Below, in pieces: positions 1-6,211 of a DNA stretch of 6,314 nt. Origin of the DNA: JALZBL01 sp040004775 (lineage in GTDB: Bacteria; Actinomycetota; Actinomycetes; Mycobacteriales; Jatrophihabitantaceae); NCBI GenBank assembly GCA_040004775.1, contig JBDUAD010000132.1, forward strand, positions 1-6,314, written 5' to 3'. A program made the translations under genes and the position numbers. Within the stretch, counting starts at the first letter, position 1, and each line of letters starts with the position of its first letter. The notes beneath the pieces are model-generated. The model was not told where the DNA came from, made no database searches, and was given only the letters and a program-made list of their open reading frames with translations.

Positions 1-3000
1 CGAGCGACCTCGTCGCTCAGTCGTTGGAGCAGGCGGGCCGCGAGCGGACCGTCGCGCCCGGGCACCACCGCGCCGCAGTGCGGAGTGTCCTGCAAAGCGC
101 GCAGGCCACCGCCGGACCCGTCGATCACGTACAGGTGCAGGCGATCGGCCGGCAGCCGACCCACCGCCGTCGTGGCCAGGAGCCGCACGGCGTTGGTTCG
201 CCCGCTGCGCGGGCCACCGGTCAAGAGAAGTGCTGTTCCCTCTTCGAGATCGATCTCCAGCGGGCGCTGAGCCTGCTCGTCAGGACGATCCATCAGGCCG
301 AGTGGGATCCTGCCCGTCGGCGGCCAGCTGGACAGCGTGGCCGCGTCGAGGACGGTCGGCAACGGAGGCAGCCACGGTCGGCGCGCAGCGCCGAACCCGC
401 CGGACTGTGCCGCAGACCGAACGGCTTGCACGACTTCACAAAGGTCGGTCGGTCCGGTCGACCGCTCACCGGTAAACGCCGTCTGGCCCGGATGACCCCA
501 CGCATCGAGCGTCACCACCCGGACTTCGGAGGAGTCCTCGCGTGCTGCGCCGAGGTGAAGGGCCTGCATCTCGACCAGACCCTGGCCGGTGCGCACGTAG
601 GCCCGTCCCGGGAGGGCCGGGTCGATGGTCGCCGCGACATCGGTCCCGATGATGTCGAGCGACTCGGCCGGGTCGGTAACCCGCAGTGCGATCCGCAAGG
701 CTGTGTTGGCCCGGATCTCGGCTGACACCACGCCGGCCGGTCGCTGAGTGGCGAGAACCAGATGGACTCCCAACGAGCGGCCGCGTTGAGCGATGCTGAC
801 CAAGCCGTCGACGAAGTCGGGCAGCTCCACGGCCAGCGCCGCAAACTCGTCGACCACCAGGACGAGCCGTCCCACCGATGCAGCCCGATGGCTCGGCGTG
901 CGGCGATAAGCGGCCAGGTCGGTCACGCGCGCTGACGCGAACAGCTCCTCCCGTCGGCGCAGCTCGGCGTTTAGCGACCTCAGTGCCCGTTGGGTGAGTT
1001 GCGCGTCGAGGTCGGTGACCAGTCCTGCGGTGTGCGGCAGACGGGCACAGTCAGCGAAGGCGGCGCCGCCCTTGTAGTCGACCAGCACGAACTGCAGGTC
1101 TACTGGCGAGGCGTGTACCGCCAGCCCCACGACGAGGGTTTGCAACAACTCCGACTTGCCCGCGCCGGTGGTCCCGGCGACGAGGACGTGCGGACCGTCG
1201 CGGTCGAGGTCCACCGCAAGGGGCGCCTCTGCGCCGAGTCCCAGGACGCTGGTGGCGCGACCGTCTCCGGACCGCCAGCGCAGGAGAACGTCCTCCGGTA
1301 AAAGGTCGACGCCGCCCAGGATGTCGCCCAGCCGTGCGATCCGGGGCACCGCTGCGGACGCGTCCGTGCCTGGGTCAACGAGGGGCGCCAGCCCCCGGGC
1401 GGTTCGCTCCGCCCACTGGACCGTGACCTGGTCGGCCAGGATGTCGCTCGGTCCGCGGGGGTGGCTGAGGTCGAGTCGGCTGCCCAACTCGCCGCTCGTG
1501 CGGGCGACCGTGCCACACCATGGCGGAAGGCGGCGGCTGTCGTCCTCCAGGCACAGCGCGGTGAAGCCGACAGACCGTCCGTCGCGCAGGAGCCGGCCGA
1601 GACCGGTGACATCAGCCAACTCCGAGGTGCGGTCCAGGAGTACTAACGTCCACGGCCCGGTCCAGTCCCGCCTCGGTTCCGTGCGGCCCGCGCCGACGGG
1701 AGCGCCAGCCACCCGCTGGTCGAGCTGAACCAACAACCGGCCCACCAGTGCACGTCGCTGATCGTCTCGGCGAGCCACCGCCGCAGCCTCCGGGCAGTGC
1801 GGCAACCACCGCAGCCATTCCCAGCCCGTGGCGGCTGCGTCGGTCAGGACGGCCACCACGGTGACGTCGCCGGGCGAGTGCAGGGTGGCCAGCTGACACA
1901 GGAGCCATCGCGCCAGGGAGCGAGTGACCGGGGCCGGTCCGCAGATGCCGAGTGGTTCTCGCAGGTCTACGGCGATCGGTACCGCGTCGAGTCGGACCGG
2001 TGGTTCGGTCGCGGTGCCTCGGCGGACCACCAGTGAGGCGTCCTGCGGGCCGAGGCCCAGCCGTACCTGGAGGAAGTCGGCGTCACCACGACGTCGCTCC
2101 CAGATCCGAGCGCTCGGAGTGCCAGCGATGTGCGCGGTTTCGGCGGCGTCGGGTCGGGCGCTATGGCGGGCGGTGATTTCGGACTGCAGGAGGTGCTGCA
2201 CCTCGTCGCGACGAGCGGCCTCCAGGCGACGGAACTCACCGCGGGCCCGACGCCGTCCTCGGCGGCCGGTCAGGCGCTCGCCAAGCGCGCTCCCGAGCAT
2301 CATCACCGGCGACAGCAGCGCGAAGGCCAAGAACTGGGCGTTGCCGACGTACCACGCAACGGCGACGCCGGCAACGGCCGGTAGGGCGGCGGCGAGCCAC
2401 GGCAACGCCGCGCGCGCGGAGGACGACGCCGGCACGGGAAGTTCCACCGTTCGATCCGACAGTGGGAACAGCACACGGGGCGGACGGTTCACCATCAGCC
2501 GGCCGTCGTCATCCGTGGTCACCATCGCCGGTGGTGCGGCCGCCCCGGCGACGCACAGGACCGACTCGCCCACGGTGAAGCGCTGGGCTACGGCGAGAGC
2601 GACGGCTTGCCCGCTCACCGCCCCTGCCGACCCGCCGGGTGTCTCCAGCGCGGAACCGTTGGTTGACCCCAAGTCCCGAACGCGCAAACCGCTCGGCGTC
2701 ATGCGCACCTCGGCGTGATGGCGCGACACTTCGGGATCGCTCAGTTGGAGGGAGCAGTCGGGTCCCCGGCCGATGACGACCGATCCCTCGCGCGGAAGCG
2801 GCAGCACCGCCCCGGCGTCCGGACCGCCGACCACGTGCAGGCGCAACACCGTCGACGGGTCACCACCCGCGCCCGGGCCCGGCCGGTTGACCCCGACCAC
2901 GCACCCATGGCGCAGGCCGGGTTGGCCGATGCGCGCGGCCGGGGCGACGGCGCGCGTGCCGGCCCACCATGCCCCGGGGCTGGGCACACCCGCAGGATCT

Positions 3001-3107
3001 GCTGCCGCCAGGGCTGCGTGCACCTGGCCCACGGTGGTGCCGCGCGCAGCGTTGATTTCCACGTCCCGGCGGAGGTCGCCGACGTGCAAGGTGAGGCCGG
3101 TCCGCAT
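1..3107 (-). CDS. FHA-domain FtsK/SpoIIIE-type ATPase, EssC/EccC-like type VII secretion motor (3' end outside window)
   Basis: A single minus-strand frame is open from an ATG at 3107 to the left edge, giving 1035 residues with no stop. By family knowledge this is a membrane-anchored motor ATPase that drives export of WXG100 proteins. Seen in order: a short N-terminal module (about 1-85) rich in predicted beta strands; an FHA domain (about 95-170) with IGRG at 112-115, SRHH at 128-131 and STNG at 148-151, the expected phosphothreonine-binding positions; two membrane helices (about 236-253 and 257-275); a basic helical stretch; the EssC/EccC-like WER...DADFL segment (336-346); a first ATPase domain with Walker A GTTGAGKS (645-652), DYKGG (677-681) and Walker B LVLVVDEF (D753, E754), then a LATQRP motif; and the start of a second ATPase domain with P-loop GGPRSGRT (964-971), which has Arg970 where lysine is usual. 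No strong Shine-Dalgarno precedes the ATG, so the start could be slightly off. The gene is divergent from a WXG100 gene, which supports the secretion role. Any third ATPase domain would lie beyond the edge. A DNA-translocase role is the less likely alternative. Confidence 0.9.
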   Translation of the reverse strand, partial: MRTGLTLHVGDLRRDVEINAARGTTVGQVHAALAAADPAGVPSPGAWWAGTRAVAPAARIGQPGLRHGCVVGVNRPGPGAGGDPSTVLRLHVVGGPDAGAVLPLPREGSVVIGRGPDCSLQLSDPEVSRHHAEVRMTPSGLRVRDLGSTNGSALETPGGSAGAVSGQAVALAVAQRFTVGESVLCVAGAAAPPAMVTTDDDGRLMVNRPPRVLFPLSDRTVELPVPASSSARAALPWLAAALPAVAGVAVAWYVGNAQFLAFALLSPVMMLGSALGERLTGRRGRRRARGEFRRLEAARRDEVQHLLQSEITARHSARPDAAETAHIAGTPSARIWERRRGDADFLQVRLGLGPQDASLVVRRGTATEPPVRLDAVPIAVDLREPLGICGPAPVTRSLARWLLCQLATLHSPGDVTVVAVLTDAAATGWEWLRWLPHCPEAAAVARRDDQRRALVGRLLVQLDQRVAGAPVGAGRTEPRRDWTGPWTLVLLDRTSELADVTGLGRLLRDGRSVGFTALCLEDDSRRLPPWCGTVARTSGELGSRLDLSHPRGPSDILADQVTVQWAERTARGLAPLVDPGTDASAAVPRIARLGDILGGVDLLPEDVLLRWRSGDGRATSVLGLGAEAPLAVDLDRDGPHVLVAGTTGAGKSELLQTLVVGLAVHASPVDLQFVLVDYKGGAAFADCARLPHTAGLVTDLDAQLTQRALRSLNAELRRREELFASARVTDLAAYRRTPSHRAASVGRLVLVVDEFAALAVELPDFVDGLVSIAQRGRSLGVHLVLATQRPAGVVSAEIRANTALRIALRVTDPAESLDIIGTDVAATIDPALPGRAYVRTGQGLVEMQALHLGAAREDSSEVRVVTLDAWGHPGQTAFTGERSTGPTDLCEVVQAVRSAAQSGGFGAARRPWLPPLPTVLDAATLSSWPPTGRIPLGLMDRPDEQAQRPLEIDLEEGTALLLTGGPRSGRTNAVRLLATTAVGRLPADRLHLYVIDGSGGGLRALQDTPHCGAVVPGRDGPLAARLLQRLSDEVA

Positions 3108-3158
3108 GGCGCCAGCATGCGTGAGGCGTGAGTTGGTCCGACCGGAGAGCAAGCGACC

Positions 3159-3167
3159 TGTGGACAA
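3159..3167 (-). promoter_or_regulatory. DnaA-box-like site, perfect match to the actinobacterial consensus
   Basis: The plus strand reads TGTGGACAA, which on the minus strand is TTGTCCACA, the box described for Streptomyces and other high-GC actinobacteria. It lies 52 bp upstream of the ATPase start and pairs with an inverted near-match at 3187-3195. A 9-mer of this kind will occur by chance in a genome, so binding is an inference; the paired arrangement inside a short divergent gap makes it more credible. Confidence 0.45.
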
Positions 3168-3186
3168 CCGGCGAGGTCGGGTGCGT

Positions 3187-3195
3187 CTGTCCACA
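3187..3195 (+). promoter_or_regulatory. Second DnaA-box-like site, one mismatch, inverted relative to the first
   Basis: CTGTCCACA differs from the actinobacterial DnaA consensus TTGTCCACA only at the first base. Together with the site at 3159-3167 it forms an exact 8-bp inverted repeat, TGTGGACA (3159-3166) and TGTCCACA (3188-3195), with 21 bp between the arms. The symmetry would also suit an operator for some other dimeric regulator. Confidence 0.35.
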
Positions 3196-3301
3196 ACCCG
3201 GCGTCACGCCACCGCGCCAAGTCGCCGTCCGTGGCTACGTTCGCCGGACTCGCTCGACGATCGGCGGCGTTTCTGCGCCGGTCGCACCGCCAGTGAATCG
3301 G

Positions 3302-3308
3302 AAAGGAT
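3302..3308 (+). promoter_or_regulatory. Ribosome binding site that fixes the WXG100 start
   Basis: AAAGGAT, containing a purine-rich AAGGA core, lies about 6-8 bp before the ATG at 3314. It supports that start over an upstream GTG at 3128 in the same frame, whose extra 62 codons resemble no known domain and run through the intergenic inverted repeat. Confidence 0.6.
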
Positions 3309-3313
3309 CCGCG

Positions 3314-3601
3314 ATGCTCAAGGTCACGCCCGAACAACTGCACGCTCTGTCAGGATCGGTGAAGCGGACCGCGGCCGATGTCTCCGGTTCACACCACGCA
3401 CTCAAGGCGCAGCTCGATCCGCTGTTCGGAGCTGACTGGTCCGGTACGGCGGCGGCCCAGTTCACGGCTCTGTACGAGAAGTTCGACGCCGGCGCGCGAA
3501 GCATGAACGAGGCGCTGGACGGCATCGGCGGTCTGCTGCAGGGCGCGGGCACGTCCTACGCCGAGGCCGAGCGCTACATCGCCTCGACGTTTCGCTCCTG
3601 A
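3314..3601 (+). CDS. WXG100-family (ESAT-6-like) protein, predicted type VII secretion substrate
   Basis: This 95-residue protein has the usual WXG100 length. Members fold as a helical hairpin, dimerise, and are exported by an FtsK/SpoIIIE-type ATPase. Seen here: an N-terminal helix (about 5-38), the WSG turn at W42-S43-G44, a second helix (about 45-78), and near the C-terminus Y82-A-E-A-E86, which matches the YxxxD/E secretion signal of ESX substrates. There is no Sec signal peptide. The start is the ATG at 3314 with a good ribosome binding site. The protein is encoded alone, not as the paired EsxA/EsxB genes of mycobacteria, so it probably homodimerises or has a partner elsewhere. It is divergent from the EssC-like ATPase gene, its likely motor. 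Its last 28 bp overlap the end of the convergent HTTM gene. Family assignment is firm; export by this particular ATPase is inferred. Confidence 0.9.
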   Translation: MLKVTPEQLHALSGSVKRTAADVSGSHHALKAQLDPLFGADWSGTAAAQFTALYEKFDAGARSMNEALDGIGGLLQGAGTSYAEAERYIASTFRS

Positions 3602-4512
3602 TGCGGTCGGTCCGGCAACGGTGGCGCTGCGTGGCCGGGCGCGGTCCGTACGCACCATTCGCCGACTACCGCTGCCCATCGTTCCAACGGCACGAACGCG
3701 GCGATCGCCACGCAGTGCGGCAAGAAGATGATCGATACGCCGGCGAAGACGCTCAGATGAAAGCCCCACAACGCCGCTGCAACGAGCGTGCGCGCCCGGT
3801 CGGTACGTGCGAGCAGTATCAATGGCGACAGGAGTTCCAGCGCGATCATGCCGAACTGCAGAGGCATCAGCAGGCGGGGCTGGTCGACCAGGAAGTGCGA
3901 CATGGGCGTTGCCCGGCGCAGCAGAGCCCGCTCGAGCGTCGCCCCGGTCGGCCAGTTCCAGCCACCGAAGCGGATCTTGGCCCACGCGGCGTAGAAGTAG
4001 GTGAGAGTCACCGCGACCCGTATGCATTGCAGCGACCAACCTGCCGCGGGCGCCCGGCGGTGGTCATGCGCGCGAGCTGTTCCCACCGTCGGCAGGACAG
4101 CAAGCGCAACGAGGAACGAGAGCCGGTCGTGGTCGACCTTGCCGTAGCTCATCGCGACGAGCATCCAGGCCAGATAGAGCCCGGCCACGAGGCTTCCGGT
4201 GGCCCGAGGCCGCCATCCGGTGGCGGCGACGATGGCGAACACCACGAGGGTTGCGGCCAGCACGGTCGCGGACGTCTCGGTGGGAACTGGCAGGTGGAGG
4301 ATCCGGGCCACCCGCAGCGGCTGATACAGATTCAGCCCGGAACGCGCGTGCCCACGCACCCAGGACTGCGTTAACGCCACGTCGAGAGGAATGAAGCAGT
4401 AGACGACCACCCGCAGCCAGAGGATCCGCGCGAGGGGAACCGGCTCGAACCAGAACGGGCTGGCGGCTCGGTTGAGCGGGAGGGACGAGCCCGCCCTCAT
4501 GTGCCCGCTCAC
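3574..4512 (-). CDS. HTTM-domain multi-pass membrane protein (vitamin K-dependent gamma-carboxylase-like fold family)
   Basis: This 312-residue protein has about seven or eight hydrophobic segments, roughly at 28-47, 82-98, 104-121, 131-143, 164-180, 216-234, 243-262 and 265-275. The pattern fits the bacterial HTTM family, related in its membrane part to vitamin K-dependent gamma-carboxylase. Typical features are the aromatic-rich helix with YFYAAWAK (172-179) followed by GGWNWPTG (183-190), an acidic residue in a helix (ELLSP, 226-230), and the WGFH...FLPHCVAI stretch (249-270). No C-terminal lumenal carboxylase domain is visible, and the biochemical role of these short members is not known. 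The start is a GTG at 4512, supported by GGAG six bases upstream and by a GTGA overlap with the stop of the preceding gene; ATG at 4500 is an alternative. It is the last gene of a three-gene minus-strand run, and its end overlaps the WXG100 gene by 28 bp. The membrane-protein call is certain; the HTTM call is likely. Confidence 0.8.
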   Translation of the reverse strand: MSGHMRAGSSLPLNRAASPFWFEPVPLARILWLRVVVYCFIPLDVALTQSWVRGHARSGLNLYQPLRVARILHLPVPTETSATVLAATLVVFAIVAATGWRPRATGSLVAGLYLAWMLVAMSYGKVDHDRLSFLVALAVLPTVGTARAHDHRRAPAAGWSLQCIRVAVTLTYFYAAWAKIRFGGWNWPTGATLERALLRRATPMSHFLVDQPRLLMPLQFGMIALELLSPLILLARTDRARTLVAAALWGFHLSVFAGVSIIFLPHCVAIAAFVPLERWAAVVGEWCVRTAPGHAAPPLPDRPHQERNVEAM

Positions 4513-5003
4513 GGAGGGCTCCAGCGGGCGACCACCTCGTCGGTGGCGCGCCCCGCCCGGCCGCCCCGCAGCGGGTACAGCCGTCGCACCAGGCGGATTT
4601 CGACCGCGTGGGCGCCGGGATGTTGGCGCAGTCCTCCGGTGCGGGTGACGTACAGGGCCCCGATCGCGGCGAAGCGCGCGGCGTCGTACTGCAGCTGGCC
4701 CAGCTGGCCCTCCAGCTCGGCCCGCCGTGGCGCGCCCGGAGAGTTGGTGACGTCGAATGTGCGGCCGTCGGCGGCCACGGCGACGACCACGACTTGGGTC
4801 ACGGTCCCGTTGGGGTCGTCCCGGGTGGCGTACATCCGCATCGGACCGAATGGAAAGTCGTTGTCCTGGCCGTACAGCGCGCCCGCGGTCAACAGAACCA
4901 GCGCACCGGCCGCGGCCATCAGGCGCAGCACTCGCGACCGCGCCGACAGCTCGACCACGTCGGCCGCCGTGGGCGGATCAGCGACCTCGGGCAGGCGGGG
5001 CAC
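4509..5003 (-). CDS. Single-pass membrane protein of unknown function, partner of the HTTM protein
   Basis: I do not recognise a named family. The 164-residue protein has a hydrophilic N-terminus, one hydrophobic helix (about 26-44), then an exported-looking domain of about 120 residues beginning with DNDFPFGPMRMYA (47-59). A similar Phe-Pro...Pro-Met-x-x-Tyr motif just after a membrane helix is something I recall from small proteins encoded beside HTTM genes; that is memory, not a search result. The remainder looks like an alternation of beta strands and one helix (about 94-120), and there is no cysteine. The start is a GTG at 5003, seven bases after the corA stop, with no strong Shine-Dalgarno, so expression may rely on reinitiation or readthrough from corA. 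Its TGA stop overlaps the GTG start of the HTTM gene, which suggests coupled translation and a joint function. An in-frame GTG near codon 16 is a possible later start. Confidence 0.75.
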   Translation of the reverse strand: MPRLPEVADPPTAADVVELSARSRVLRLMAAAGALVLLTAGALYGQDNDFPFGPMRMYATRDDPNGTVTQVVVVAVAADGRTFDVTNSPGAPRRAELEGQLGQLQYDAARFAAIGALYVTRTGGLRQHPGAHAVEIRLVRRLYPLRGGRAGRATDEVVARWSPP

Positions 5004-5010
5004 CGGGCTG

Positions 5011-6117
5011 CTACAGCCAGCCGTTGCGTTTGAACGCGCGGAACAGGAAAGAGCAGACGACTGCGATGCCCGCGAGGACGGTGGGGTAGCCGTACTTCCA
5101 TCCGAGCTCGGGCATGTGGGTGAAGTTCATGCCGTAGATCCCGGCGACCATGGTGGGGACGGCCACGATCGCCACCCAAGCCGAGATCTTGCGCATGTCC
5201 TCGTTCTGCATGATCCCGGCCTGGGCCAGATTGGCCGACACCAGGGTGTTGAGCAGGTCGTCGAAGGAGGTCACCTGGTCCACCGCGCGCCGCAGGTGGT
5301 CGTCGACGTCGCGGAAGTACGCGCGGATGGGCTCCGCGACAGACACCGAGGGGTGGTCGGTCAACTCGGCCAGCGGAGCGGACAGGGGAGCCAGCGCGCG
5401 GCGCAACTCGACGACCTCGCGCTTCAACAGGTAGATCCGTCCGGTGCGCGAGCCTCGGTTGTCGGGGTCGAAGACTGCAGTCTCGATCTGGTCGATGTCG
5501 GTCTGCAATTCATCGACCACATGCAGGTACTCGTCGACCACGTGATCGAGCACCGCATGCAGCACGGACGACGGCCCGAGGCGCAGCATGTCCGGCCTGG
5601 TTTCCAGGGCGAGTCGGACACGGTGCAGGCCACCGTGTTCGCCGTGGCGCACCGTCACGACGAAGTCCGGACCGAGGAACAGCATGACCTCGCCGCTCTC
5701 GACCACCTCCACCTTCTGCTGCCCGTCGTCGTTGTAGTGGACGGTCTTGACCACGGCGAAGAGGCTGTCCTCGTAGCGGTCGACCTTGGGCCGCTGGTGG
5801 GCGTGGATCGCGTCTTCGACCGCCAGCGGATGCAGCCCGAGGGCATCGGCAATGCCGCCGAGCTGGCGGGGACTTGGCTCGTGCAGCCCGATCCACACGA
5901 AGCCGTCGCCGCGCGAGCGCACGTCGCGGATGGCTCCCTGCCAGGTGGGCGTACCGGGCTGGCGCACGCCGTCGCGGTAGACCGCGCAGTCGACGATGGC
6001 GGTGACGTGGTCCACGTCCGGTATCCAGGGCACATGCGGACGAGCACTCGACGGGCGGCGACGCGGAACCCGCGGTCGCCGGCCATCGGGGATGGGCATC
6101 CTCGGAATAGAAGCCAT
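5011..6117 (-). CDS. corA: CorA-family magnesium/cobalt transport protein
   Basis: This 368-residue inner-membrane channel protein belongs to the CorA family, homopentamers that pass Mg2+ (and Co2+ or Ni2+) down the electrochemical gradient. Seen: a basic, proline-rich N-terminal tail (about 1-30), the cytoplasmic alpha/beta domain (about 35-165) with IVDCAVYRDG near its start, the long stalk helices (about 190-308, including VVDEYLHVVDELQTDIDQIE), the first membrane helix (311-328) ending in the diagnostic YGMN (328-331), the periplasmic loop FTHMPELGWKYG, a second membrane helix (about 345-359), and a short basic cytoplasmic end KRNGWL. Length and order match the family and the GMN signature is intact, so it should be functional. 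I chose the ATG at 6117; a GTG at 6126 is equally in frame, and an ATG at 6099 would remove six more residues. No start has a strong ribosome binding site. It is the first visible gene of the minus-strand run and ends 7 bp before the next start. Confidence 0.95.
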   Translation of the reverse strand: MASIPRMPIPDGRRPRVPRRRPSSARPHVPWIPDVDHVTAIVDCAVYRDGVRQPGTPTWQGAIRDVRSRGDGFVWIGLHEPSPRQLGGIADALGLHPLAVEDAIHAHQRPKVDRYEDSLFAVVKTVHYNDDGQQKVEVVESGEVMLFLGPDFVVTVRHGEHGGLHRVRLALETRPDMLRLGPSSVLHAVLDHVVDEYLHVVDELQTDIDQIETAVFDPDNRGSRTGRIYLLKREVVELRRALAPLSAPLAELTDHPSVSVAEPIRAYFRDVDDHLRRAVDQVTSFDDLLNTLVSANLAQAGIMQNEDMRKISAWVAIVAVPTMVAGIYGMNFTHMPELGWKYGYPTVLAGIAVVCSFLFRAFKRNGWL

Positions 6118-6211
6118 GGCCTGCACAGTGTGCCCCGGGGCCCGCCACCCGGCGAGCAGCCGCCGGTGTCGCGCCGGGAGCGGCGCCCAGTGTCCCAGTC
6201 GTGCGCGGCCT

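Larger units (their letters stand above)
3108..3313. promoter_or_regulatory. Divergent intergenic region between the FtsK-like ATPase gene and the WXG100 gene
   Basis: This 206-bp gap separates two divergently transcribed genes, so it should hold the promoters of both. I searched both strands for clear -10/-35 pairs and found none that are convincing. A TACGTT hexamer at 3236-3241 could be a weak -10 for the WXG100 gene, but it lacks a recognisable -35. The visible structure is the pair of DnaA-box-like sequences listed separately. The role as promoter region is inferred from gene orientation only. Confidence 0.55.

Noticed and set aside
24..725. Plus-strand open frame of 233 codons.
   Set aside because: It is antisense to the second ATPase region of the FtsK-like gene, whose minus-strand translation carries clear conserved motifs. 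The plus frame is open because of G+C-rich codon bias.
3159..3195. Chromosomal replication origin.
   Set aside because: Only two box-like sites are present, with no AT-rich unwinding region and no dnaA, dnaN or gyrase genes nearby. A regulatory or chance role is more likely.
3128..3313. Possible 62-codon N-terminal extension of the WXG100 gene from a GTG.
   Set aside because: WXG100 proteins are about 100 residues, the ATG at 3314 has a good ribosome binding site, and the extension resembles no domain.
2741..3343. Minus-strand open frame of 200 codons, starting upstream of the ATPase ATG.
   Set aside because: It is in a different frame from the FHA domain and its product is a low-complexity Arg/Pro/Ala sequence; the FHA motifs lie in the frame starting at 3107.
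3601..4374. Plus-strand open frame of 257 codons whose ATG overlaps the WXG100 stop (TGATG), suggesting translational coupling.
   Set aside because: Its product is Arg/Gln/His-rich with no domain or membrane pattern, while the minus strand over the same region encodes a coherent multi-helix HTTM-like protein. It is an antisense shadow.
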